DNA from: Marinagarivorans sp. UBA5868
GTDB lineage: Bacteria; Pseudomonadota; Gammaproteobacteria; Pseudomonadales; Cellvibrionaceae
Direction of reading: 5' to 3'
DNA length: 6,765 nt
Assembly: GCA_002432095.1 (NCBI GenBank)
Contig: DJFQ01000025.1
Span: 25,794-32,558 of the forward strand
Shown piece by piece: positions 1 to 6,042 of the stretch. The notes beneath the pieces are model-generated. The model did no database searches and was not told where the DNA came from. It worked only from the letters and a program-made list of their open reading frames with translations. The stretch's first letter is position 1; every line of letters begins with the position of its first letter. Position numbers and translations under genes: made by a program.

Positions 1-238
1 TGACGGTTCCCCCTGTTCCGCAAAACTGCTTTAGCTCTTTTGCTAGATTTTTTAACTCCTCGGCAGCGAGCGGCAGTCCGCTAATCAGCGTTACCCCTTT
101 GCCTCCGCGCCCTTTGGACTCCCGTTGTAGCCGCACAACGGAATCCGGCCCCGGAACCGGAGCGGATGACGGTTGCTTGTCAGACTGTTTGATACGACCG
201 GTTTCTGTCGAATATACAAGACGGGAGGAGTCCTTCAT
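1..238 (-). CDS. yciH: YciH/SUI1-family translation factor, N-terminal part (cut by window edge)
   Basis: Reading the minus strand from the ATG at 238-236 gives 79 codons without a stop, running off the window edge. The product begins MKDSSRLVYSTETGRI, which closely resembles the start of E. coli YciH (SRLVYSTETGRI), followed by a Pro-rich linker (residues about 19-32), then VVRLQRESKGRGGKGVTLI and the conserved CGTGGTV segment at about 73-79. YciH is the bacterial homologue of eukaryotic eIF1/SUI1 and is proposed to act on the 30S subunit and initiation fidelity under stress; it is not essential in E. coli. The start is supported by a GGAG at 249-246, 7 nt before the ATG. The family is about 105-110 residues, so roughly the last 30 residues lie outside. 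It is divergent from the potassium channel. The identification is firm; the physiological role is known only from the family. Confidence 0.93.
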   Translation of the reverse strand, partial: MKDSSRLVYSTETGRIKQSDKQPSSAPVPGPDSVVRLQRESKGRGGKGVTLISGLPLAAEELKNLAKELKQFCGTGGTV

Positions 239-353
239 GGGCGTACTCCGAGGTAATGAAAGTGTGAAGGCGAGTATACCCGTACTCAATTAGTTCACGC
301 TTGCCTGATGTGGGGGAAGCCGCTAGTTTGTCGCTATTCCCGAAGGAGCTCAT
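239..353. promoter_or_regulatory. Divergent control region between yciH and the channel gene
   Basis: The 115-bp gap must hold the promoters of both divergent genes. On the minus strand a perfect sigma70 -10 hexamer TATACT lies at 278-273, which would give yciH a leader of about 28 nt; the hexamer at the -35 distance (AGCGTG, 301-296) is a poor match, so any promoter would be weak or activator-dependent. On the plus strand I see no convincing -35/-10 pair. The channel gene has a strong Shine-Dalgarno, AAGGAG at 343-348, 5 nt before its ATG. No clear operator repeats were found. Confidence 0.35.
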
Positions 354-1169
354 ATGACCCAATCAGAACTTCGTCACACGCTGTACACCGTTATTTTTGG
401 CACAGAAACCCGTGCGGGCAAATTGTTCGATGTAGCGCTGATCTATTTGATCCTGCTGAGTGTTGGAGCGCTGATGCTGGATTCCATGGTGCCCGTGGGT
501 TCGGAGCTGAGCAACATGCTCACAGTGGCAGAGTGGACATTTACCATTCTGTTTACTTTGGAATACCTGGTCAGGATTTACTGCTCGCCGCGGCCACTGG
601 CGTATATGTCCAGCTTTTATGGCATTGTTGATCTGGTGTCGGTGTTGCCAACCTACCTTGGGCTTATTTTCCCGGGAGCTAATTACGCGCTGATAGTGCG
701 TCTGACGCGTGTTTTGCGAGTATTTCGTGTTTTGAAGCTGGCGCGTTATATGTCGGAAGCGAACGTATTGATTCGTTCGTTATTGCTGTCACGACGAAAA
801 ATCCTCGTGTTTTTTTTCGTGGTATTGGTGCTCGCGACAATCTTCGGTTCCATTATGTATATGGTTGAAGGGCCGGAAAATGGCTTTACCAGCATTCCCA
901 AAAGCATCTATTGGACGGTCGTTACCATTACAACCGTGGGTTATGGGGATATCACCCCAAAAACGCCATTAGGGCAAGTTGTGGCGACGGTCGCAATGGT
1001 TACTGGTTACTCCATTATCGCGGTACCAACGGGAATCGTTACTGCGGAACTGGCTCAGGAAATTCAGCGGGAGCGGATCGCTCGTGTTTGTAATAACTGC
1101 GGTCGCGCAGGCCATGATCAGGACGCAAAATACTGCAAATTCTGCGGCAGCCCCTTTCCAGAAGAGTAA
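354..1169 (+). CDS. Voltage-gated potassium channel (Kv type) with C-terminal zinc ribbon
   Basis: The 271-residue protein has the classic six-helix plan of a tetrameric inner-membrane cation channel. S1 is about residues 24-43, S2 60-77, S3 87-106, and S4 112-131 carries a charge every third residue (R116, R119, R122, R125, K128, R131), the voltage-sensor signature. S5 is about 148-170, the pore helix 181-192, and the selectivity filter TTVGYGD (193-199) marks K+ selectivity. S6 (about 207-232) contains VPTGIV, typical of bacterial Kv channels. The tail after S6 (C246, C249, C261, C264; CxxC-x11-CxxC) is a short zinc ribbon and would face the cytoplasm. Start ATG 354 has AAGGAG 5 nt upstream. 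It converges on the metallophosphoesterase gene with 21 bp between stops and no visible terminator. The channel assignment is near certain; the gating stimulus and the role of the ribbon are unknown. Confidence 0.95.
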   Translation: MTQSELRHTLYTVIFGTETRAGKLFDVALIYLILLSVGALMLDSMVPVGSELSNMLTVAEWTFTILFTLEYLVRIYCSPRPLAYMSSFYGIVDLVSVLPTYLGLIFPGANYALIVRLTRVLRVFRVLKLARYMSEANVLIRSLLLSRRKILVFFFVVLVLATIFGSIMYMVEGPENGFTSIPKSIYWTVVTITTVGYGDITPKTPLGQVVATVAMVTGYSIIAVPTGIVTAELAQEIQRERIARVCNNCGRAGHDQDAKYCKFCGSPFPEE

Positions 1170-1190
1170 GGCCGTTCGTCAGTTTGCGAT

Positions 1191-2078
1191 CTACACTCGG
1201 CTTGCCGCCTTCTTCGTGCGCAGATTATTTTGCACAAGCTCAACCCGGCGTCGCATTTGTTTCGAATGGTGTTCGTGGCGAGGATCCTCTAGCCAATATT
1301 TCACTTCCATCTTTCCGGTGAAGTCTTCGACCACGGCGGTACAGGATTCCACCCAATCGCCGGTATTGTAATAGTCAATATCCAAAAGCCGGTGATGCGC
1401 CGCATGATGGATGTGGCCACAGACCACGCCATCAAAACCCTGTTTACGTGCGCCGTAGGCCACTGCATGTTCATAATCTTTGATGTAAGTCTGAGCACGG
1501 TTGATGTGTTGCTTTAGAAAGCCGGAAAACGACCAATAACCATATCCATATTTGGCGCGCAGGCGGTTAAACCAACGGTTAAGAAACATGAGCAGACAAT
1601 AGCCGTGGTCACCGACATGCCGTAACCATCGGCTGCAGCGCGCTACGCCCTCAAACTGGTCACCGTGAATAACCAGTAGTCGGCGGTTATCCGCTGTGGT
1701 GTGCACCGCTCGATTGCAGACACGAATATTGTCGAAGTCATTGTTCGCGTACTTACGCAAAAATTCGTCATGGTTGCCGGTAATGTAAGTAATCGGCACA
1801 CCTTTTTTTGACAGTTTTAAAATTCTCCGCAGCAGGCGATTGAAACTGGCATTCCAGAAAACACCGCTTCGCATTTTCCAGCCATCAAAGATATCGCCTA
1901 CTAAATAGAGGTGTTCACAAGGGTATTGCTTAAGAAAAGCATTGAGCTGTCCTGCTTTGCAGTCTCGTGTTCCGAGGTGAACATCAGAAATGAATATGGC
2001 GCGGTAGACCGTTTGAGTTGATCCATCTTGGTCATTTTGAGCCTCGGAATAATGCGCGGAAGATGAAGGCATGGTCAT
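1191..2078 (-). CDS. plcP: PlcP-like metallophosphoesterase (probable phospholipase C; LpxH-related)
   Basis: This 295-residue protein is a calcineurin-like metallophosphoesterase with all metal-site motifs: SDVHLG (D32, H34), VGDIFDGW (D62), GNHDE (N102, H103), VIHGDQF (H138) and GHIHH (H222, H224), followed by YNTGDWVESCTA. It belongs to the COG2908 group usually labelled UDP-2,3-diacylglucosamine diphosphatase. The GTRDCKAGQLNAFL segment, the long middle region with YGYGYWS, and the NTGDWVESCTA block look like PlcP, the metal-dependent phospholipase C that Sinorhizobium meliloti and marine bacteria use to convert phospholipids to diacylglycerol when phosphate is scarce. A three-repeat Pho-box-like operator upstream supports this. 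No signal peptide or membrane segment is seen, so it is probably cytosolic or membrane-peripheral. The ATG at 2078 is preceded by an in-frame TGA 21 nt upstream and a weak Shine-Dalgarno; M3 is an alternative start. No lipid glycosyltransferase (agt), a frequent PlcP partner, is adjacent. The alternative is an LpxH2-type enzyme of unknown substrate. Family membership is sure; PlcP function is inference. Confidence 0.8.
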   Translation of the reverse strand: MTMPSSSAHYSEAQNDQDGSTQTVYRAIFISDVHLGTRDCKAGQLNAFLKQYPCEHLYLVGDIFDGWKMRSGVFWNASFNRLLRRILKLSKKGVPITYITGNHDEFLRKYANNDFDNIRVCNRAVHTTADNRRLLVIHGDQFEGVARCSRWLRHVGDHGYCLLMFLNRWFNRLRAKYGYGYWSFSGFLKQHINRAQTYIKDYEHAVAYGARKQGFDGVVCGHIHHAAHHRLLDIDYYNTGDWVESCTAVVEDFTGKMEVKYWLEDPRHEHHSKQMRRRVELVQNNLRTKKAASRV

Positions 2079-2119
2079 GGCCCGGTGTCTGCTTCGTCAC
2101 GCCTGCATTTTTGCTTCTA

Positions 2120-2125
2120 ATTATT
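2120..2125 (-). promoter_or_regulatory. Candidate -10 element of the Pho-box promoter
   Basis: The minus-strand hexamer AATAAT (2125-2120) matches five of six positions of the sigma70 -10 consensus. It begins 14 nt after the first base of the last Pho repeat (CGTCAT); in the E. coli pstS promoter, as I remember it, this distance is about 16 nt. An overlapping hexamer, TAATTA, sits 2 bp further on, at exactly 16 nt. Transcription would start near 2113, giving the metallophosphoesterase mRNA a leader of about 35 nt. No independent -35 match is visible, consistent with activator dependence. Confidence 0.45.
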
Positions 2126-2128
2126 GAG

Positions 2129-2161
2129 TTTATATGACGCATTAATGACACTTTTATGACC
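2129..2161 (-). promoter_or_regulatory. Pho box: three 11-bp direct repeats upstream of plcP-like gene
   Basis: On the minus strand three contiguous 11-bp units occur: GGTCATAAAAG (2161-2151), TGTCATTAATG (2150-2140) and CGTCATATAAA (2139-2129). All share GTCAT at exactly one helical turn and have A/T-rich linkers. PhoB, the phosphate-starvation response regulator, binds tandem 11-bp repeats of the TGTCAT type with A/T-rich spacers, so the match in core, period and spacer composition is strong. The array lies about 50-83 bp upstream of the metallophosphoesterase ATG and replaces a recognisable -35 element, as at PhoB-activated promoters. Three units rather than two suggest extended PhoB binding. 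Binding itself is inferred. Confidence 0.75.
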
Positions 2162-2236
2162 ATCGAAGTGTTCACTATTTCTATAAGCTACGGAAATTAA
2201 AACCAAAATTTTTATTTGCCCTAATTGGCGAAAAAG

Positions 2237-2264
2237 TTTGCGCTTCTGAGGGCTTGGCTATACT
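2237..2264 (+). promoter_or_regulatory. Candidate sigma70 promoter for the GGDEF-EAL gene
   Basis: A perfect -10 variant TATACT (2259-2264) is preceded at 16 bp by TTTGCG (2237-2242), a moderate -35 match; shifting one base gives TTGCGC with a 15-bp spacer. The predicted transcription start is near 2271, which leaves a long leader of about 147 nt before the GTG start of the PAS-GGDEF-EAL gene. The flanking region 2162-2236 is A/T-rich and holds no other feature I can support. Confidence 0.5.
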
Positions 2265-2290
2265 GAATGAAGTTTGGTGTATTGCGGTGA

Positions 2291-2344
2291 CAGGTCGACG
2301 GGTGAACCCCTGTTGCGCAGCACCCAAATGGTGTCGACGGCCTG
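2291..2344 (+). promoter_or_regulatory. Upstream structured domain of the GGDEF-EAL mRNA leader
   Basis: Two copies of GTCGAC (2294-2299 and 2333-2338) can pair, continuing directly into GGGTG (2300-2304) with CACCC (2321-2325) to form an 11-bp arm with a 7-nt bulge (2326-2332). CAG (2291-2293) with CTG (2342-2344 region, after a GG bulge) may extend it. Competing local helices exist: CACC (2321-2324) with GGTG (2330-2333), GGG (2300-2302) with CCC (2307-2309), and ACGGC (2337-2341) with GCCGT (2349-2353). Long helices plus mutually exclusive partners suggest a folded, switchable RNA. I do not recognise the conserved sequences of any riboswitch class. Confidence 0.4.
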
Positions 2345-2351
2345 GAAAGCC

Positions 2352-2411
2352 GTTACCCTCAGATCCGCAGGCGGTCAATCGCTATAACAACATCTGCAGC
2401 AGCAGGGTAAC
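2352..2411 (+). promoter_or_regulatory. Shine-Dalgarno-sequestering hairpin before the GGDEF-EAL gene
   Basis: GTTACCCT (2352-2359) is perfectly complementary to AGGGTAAC (2404-2411), an 8-bp pairing that covers the only Shine-Dalgarno candidate (AGGG, 2404-2407) of the GTG start at 2418. Immediately inside, CAGAT (2360-2364) pairs with ATCTG (2392-2396), leaving a 7-nt bulge on the 3' side (2397-2403). CCG (2365-2367) and CGG (2372-2374) can close a small inner hairpin. The 5' arm shares bases 2352-2353 with the ACGGC/GCCGT stem of the upstream domain, so the two folds compete. The arrangement is that of a translational expression platform. Confidence 0.5.
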
Positions 2412-2417
2412 TCTTGT

Positions 2418-4580
2418 GTGACAAATCGAATTGATCCGATTCAGTCGGCCTTGGCCGACCCCAGTCTAAACACGTATCAGAGCAATCGTGCACTCAATGC
2501 ACTGTTGGACTCCATGCGTGAAATCGTTCTGTATTTCGACCAATGGGGTGTTATTCGCCATGCGAATGCCCGCGCGCATGAGTGGCGGGCCGGCGACCCG
2601 TTGATCGGTAAAACTTTTGTTGAGCTAGCTCCCGCCTGGGACGATCCCGCGGAGCGGCAGCGGGAAATCATGCAGGTATTCCGCACGCGCAATCCGCGAT
2701 TGGACTCGCGGGAGCGCGCGCTGGAGGCAGATGGCGATTCCTGGTTTCAGGTTGACAAGATTCCCACCACAGATGAGCACGGCCGGGTGGACGGAGTGAT
2801 GGTGGTTATTCGCGAGGTCACTCAGGCGGTTCGGCGCGAGCTGACGGTCAAAGAAAGTGAGGCGCGCTACCGGGCGTATATCGCCAATAGCTCGGACGCC
2901 ATATGGCGCTACGACATATGTCCTCCCATCGATACTCAGCTGGTATCGGAGCAGCAACTGGAGTTGGTTCTCAAGCGGGCAGTATTAGCCGAGTGCAACG
3001 AAAAACTGGTCCGATTGTATGGTGCGGCGAGTTCGTCGGAATTGATGGGGTTGCCGATATATCACAACGGTTCACCCAACATTCGCGCGGATATTACGGA
3101 ATTTATCCAGAACGGTTACCGCTTGGAGGAGCGTGAGTACGAACGACTCGACAATGCCGGCCAGAGCATGTCGCTGCAAAGCAGTGCGATAGGCATAGTG
3201 GAGAACGGTTTTTTGACCAGAGTCTGGGGCACCACTCGGGACATCACGGAGAAATGTCGCTACCTTGCGCGCATGGAGTACCTTGCCAATCACGATGCGC
3301 TCACCAGTCTACCCAATCGCAGCGTCCTGTACCGCACGATCAATAAAGCCCTGAAAGATCGCGAAGATAAGCAGAAAATGGCGCTGCTGTTGATTGATCT
3401 TGATCGTTTCAAAGAAATCAATGACACCTTGGGGCATTTGGCCGGTGATAAGGTGCTCAAGCAATTGGGGCAGCGCTTGCAGGAAATGCTGAGCGAGACA
3501 AAAGGCCTGGTGACCCGCCTCGGTGGAGACGAATTTGCGATATTTCTGCCCAGTTTGCGCAATGCCCAGCACGCCGCGGTATTGGCGCACAAAATTCTCG
3601 ACAGTATTTCTTTGGTATTTGAAGTAGAAGGGCTGCGCACAGAAATCAGCGCGAGCATTGGTGTTGCAATCTGCCCGGATCAGGCGCGTGATGTCAGCAC
3701 TTTGATGCGCTTCGCCGATGTGGCCATGTACCGAGCGAAAACCTGTTTGCAAGGTGTCGCTGTTTACGATTCCGCATTCGATCCGCACTCACCTAAACGT
3801 CTTGAATTGATGGGGGCGCTCGGTCGTGCAATTCGCGAAAATCAGCTTATTTTGCATTTTCAGCCGAAAATTCAGCTCAGCTCAAATCGTGTCTATGGGT
3901 TTGAAGCCCTCCTGCGGTGGAACCATCCGGAACTAGGTTTTATTCCGCCGAATGATTTTATTCCCATCGCAGAACACTCAAACCTGATTTACCCGATGAC
4001 GCTTTGGGTATTGGAAAATGGTATCCGCCATTGCAAACAGTGGTTACAGCAAGGTTTGCAAATCAGCATGGCGATGAATCTTTCCGCGCGGAATTTACTG
4101 GACGATCGCATTGTGCTCGATCTTAAGCGGCTGTTGCGGGAATACGATGTGCCTGGCTATTTGGTCGAACTGGAGATAACCGAAAGTACCATCATGGCGG
4201 ACCCGGGACGAGCAGAAGCCGCGCTTGCGCGCATTAACCGCTTAGGGGTGCGCTTGTCGGTGGATGACTTTGGTACTGGCTATTCCTCTTTAGCGTATTT
4301 AAAGCGTTTGCCAGTGCAGACGCTGAAAATTGATTCGTCATTTGTGCGTACGATGCTCAACGACGAGCAAGATGAAATTATCGTAAATTCCACCATACAT
4401 TTGGCGCATAATTTAGGTTTGCGGGTGGTGGCGGAGGGTGTGGAGACACCGGCGGTGTATCAGAAACTGGTGGATCTCGGTTGCGACGAAGCCCAGGGAT
4501 TTTACATGGGGCGACCGCTGCCAGCGCTGGAGGCGGAGCGCTGGTTAAAAGAATCCAGTTGGGGCCTTTGCGCTCCGTGA
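2418..4580 (+). CDS. PAS-PAS-GGDEF-EAL cyclic-di-GMP turnover protein
   Basis: The 720-residue cytoplasmic protein (no signal peptide or membrane helices) has PAS 1 at about 26-138, PAS 2 at about 146-280 ending in GTTRDITEK, GGDEF at about 285-450 and EAL at about 462-715. The diguanylate cyclase site looks intact: metal-binding D327 in LLLIDLDRFK, N335, D336, D344 and GGDEF at 369-373. The RxxD inhibitory I-site is absent (ETKG in its place, 360-363). The phosphodiesterase site also looks complete: EALLRW (E496), NLSARNL (N554), ELEITES (584-590), DDFGTGYSS (D616, D617), LKID (K637), EGVET (E673, E676) and QGFYMGRP (Q693). It could make, degrade or do both, gated by the PAS sensors; in such hybrids phosphodiesterase activity modulated by GTP in the GGDEF domain is common. 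GTG 2418 is chosen because an in-frame TAA lies at 2385-2387 and AGGG sits 10 nt upstream. The stop is 1 bp from the convergent bepA stop. Confidence 0.95.
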   Translation: MTNRIDPIQSALADPSLNTYQSNRALNALLDSMREIVLYFDQWGVIRHANARAHEWRAGDPLIGKTFVELAPAWDDPAERQREIMQVFRTRNPRLDSRERALEADGDSWFQVDKIPTTDEHGRVDGVMVVIREVTQAVRRELTVKESEARYRAYIANSSDAIWRYDICPPIDTQLVSEQQLELVLKRAVLAECNEKLVRLYGAASSSELMGLPIYHNGSPNIRADITEFIQNGYRLEEREYERLDNAGQSMSLQSSAIGIVENGFLTRVWGTTRDITEKCRYLARMEYLANHDALTSLPNRSVLYRTINKALKDREDKQKMALLLIDLDRFKEINDTLGHLAGDKVLKQLGQRLQEMLSETKGLVTRLGGDEFAIFLPSLRNAQHAAVLAHKILDSISLVFEVEGLRTEISASIGVAICPDQARDVSTLMRFADVAMYRAKTCLQGVAVYDSAFDPHSPKRLELMGALGRAIRENQLILHFQPKIQLSSNRVYGFEALLRWNHPELGFIPPNDFIPIAEHSNLIYPMTLWVLENGIRHCKQWLQQGLQISMAMNLSARNLLDDRIVLDLKRLLREYDVPGYLVELEITESTIMADPGRAEAALARINRLGVRLSVDDFGTGYSSLAYLKRLPVQTLKIDSSFVRTMLNDEQDEIIVNSTIHLAHNLGLRVVAEGVETPAVYQKLVDLGCDEAQGFYMGRPLPALEAERWLKESSWGLCAP

Positions 4581-4581
4581 T

Positions 4582-6042
4582 TTAATTCAGGCGGCTGCTT
4601 TCGCGAATTTTGCGCACATCCAGCAAACGTTGATCAATCTTTGCTCGGGCCTGAAAATCTTTTTCATCAATCAATTTCAACGCGTTGCGCAGTTGAATTT
4701 CCGCCTTGTCATAAAGCCCCATCAATAAAAAATACTCCGCACGGGCCTTGTGTACATCCAGAATGTGTCCGGCCAAACCGTGGACCTCTGCCAGTAAATA
4801 CCAAACGTAAGCGTTGCCTGGATGGCGTTTGACATGCTGGACCAGCAGTGCCTCGCATTCGGGATAACGACCGGCCTCCATGAGTATTTCCGCGAGTCGC
4901 ACATTCAGTGGGTGATTGCGCGGTTGTTGAGCCAGCGCATCATTGAGGATCTTGGTCGCTTGATCCCAGTCCTGATCTTTTGCTGCAATATCCGCTTCCG
5001 CCACTGCCAGCATCACACGATTGTTGGTCAAGGCTCTGAGGCCGGGCAGGGCGCTGCGCGCGCCGGCGGTGTCGCCACTGCGGGTTCGCGCGAGCACCAG
5101 TCCGTAGTGCGCCATGAGTGGCGACATTGTTTGATAGCGATTGATTTCTTCCTCGAAACGTTTCGTCGCGCGCGCCGCACTTGATTCAAAGTGCAGCATG
5201 ACCCGGGCGCGAATCATCTGGTATTCCTCGTCCGCTTCAATACGTTTCAGCGGGTATTTTTGTGCGCGACTGGCAGAATCAGCGATTCGACTTTCGGTAA
5301 TGGGGTGAGTCAGTAGAAACTCCGGAACCTTAGTTCGGTAACGGGTGGATTTGAGCATTTGCTCAAACATGCCGGTCATCGAGTGGGGGTCGAAGCCGGC
5401 ATGAGCAAGTGTTTGCATGCCGATGCGGTCAGCTTCGATTTCCATATCGCGGCTAAAGCGCAGTGAAGAATCGATAGCCGCAGCTTGAATGGCGGGGATC
5501 GCGGCAATCCCTACATCGCTATTGCCTGCGGCTACCACGAGAAGGCTGGCGAGTAATGCGGCAAGTCCGACGGTAGAGCTGGCTTTTTGTTGCTGTAAGC
5601 GCCGAGCGTAGTGACGCTGACTCAAGTGGGCCAACTCGTGGGCGAGAATGGAGGCGAGCTGGTGTTCATTTTGCGCGGTGAGAAAGGTGCCGGTATTCAC
5701 CCCGACAATTCCGCCAGGAGCGGCAAAAGCATTGAGCGCCGGGCTGTCCAGCACGATCAGTTCCAGACGCTTGTCCTGGAGTTCGCTGTAAGTAGTAACT
5801 CTCTGTAACAGCTCCGCCAGGTAGGCCTCGATAAAAGGATCGCGGGAAGTTGGCAGGCTGGCCCGATAGGCGCGGATCAGATCTTGGCCGAGGGCATACT
5901 CTTCGGATGGCGAGATCAGACCAGCGCTGTTTTCACCAAGTGACGGGAGCTGCAGTTCACCTGTATTGGCAATTGCTTGAAACGTGGTGACGTGCAAGCC
6001 AAGTAACAAAATCACGTAGAATACGAAGTGCCGCCTAACCAC
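4582..6042 (-). CDS. bepA: BepA (YfgC): periplasmic M48 metalloprotease/chaperone with TPR repeats
   Basis: BepA assists assembly of outer-membrane proteins, notably LptD, at the BAM complex and degrades stalled substrates. The protein has 486 residues, against 487 in E. coli as I recall. An N-terminal signal peptide has a basic start (RR), a hydrophobic core (about 6-20) and a likely cleavage after AIA (25). The M48 zinc site is HELAH (H135, E136, H139) with E201 in EIEAD as third ligand, and H246 in LLTHPITES matches the regulatory plug histidine of BepA. A hydrophobic stretch (about 158-190) lies in the active-site plug region and is not treated as a membrane helix. Helical TPR-like repeats fill about 305-475, the substrate and BAM-binding part. 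The start is GTG at 6042, with AAGG 10 nt upstream and an in-frame TAA just beyond, so no upstream ATG is possible. It is divergent from the tusA-like gene. Confidence is high. Confidence 0.95.
   Translation of the reverse strand: MVRRHFVFYVILLLGLHVTTFQAIANTGELQLPSLGENSAGLISPSEEYALGQDLIRAYRASLPTSRDPFIEAYLAELLQRVTTYSELQDKRLELIVLDSPALNAFAAPGGIVGVNTGTFLTAQNEHQLASILAHELAHLSQRHYARRLQQQKASSTVGLAALLASLLVVAAGNSDVGIAAIPAIQAAAIDSSLRFSRDMEIEADRIGMQTLAHAGFDPHSMTGMFEQMLKSTRYRTKVPEFLLTHPITESRIADSASRAQKYPLKRIEADEEYQMIRARVMLHFESSAARATKRFEEEINRYQTMSPLMAHYGLVLARTRSGDTAGARSALPGLRALTNNRVMLAVAEADIAAKDQDWDQATKILNDALAQQPRNHPLNVRLAEILMEAGRYPECEALLVQHVKRHPGNAYVWYLLAEVHGLAGHILDVHKARAEYFLLMGLYDKAEIQLRNALKLIDEKDFQARAKIDQRLLDVRKIRESSRLN

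Noticed and set aside
99..362. Open frames overlapping yciH and its upstream gap (99-293 plus, 180-362 minus)
   Set aside because: They are other-frame readings of yciH and its control region; the minus-strand frame from 238 is clearly the real gene.
1170..1215. Shared bidirectional terminator between the channel and plcP-like genes
   Set aside because: Only a 4-bp CGGC/GCCG repeat is present just inside the plcP-like gene, without T-runs.
1191..2078. Assignment as genuine LpxH of lipid A synthesis
   Set aside because: Length (295 versus about 240 residues), the PlcP-like signature blocks and the Pho-box promoter fit a constitutive lipid A enzyme poorly.
2267..2290. Leader peptide of seven codons (MKFGVLR)
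   Set aside because: Its ATG begins 3 bp after the -10 hexamer, at or before the predicted transcription start, and it has no Shine-Dalgarno.
2181..2378. 65-codon minus-strand open frame in the plcP/GGDEF-EAL gap
   Set aside because: No recognisable protein features, no Shine-Dalgarno support, and it overlaps the promoter and leader of the divergent gene.
2265..2417. Cyclic-di-GMP-I (GEMM) riboswitch ahead of the GGDEF-EAL gene
   Set aside because: Tempting from context, but the conserved GEMM core and tetraloop/receptor arrangement cannot be found; only generic structure and an anti-Shine-Dalgarno pairing are seen.
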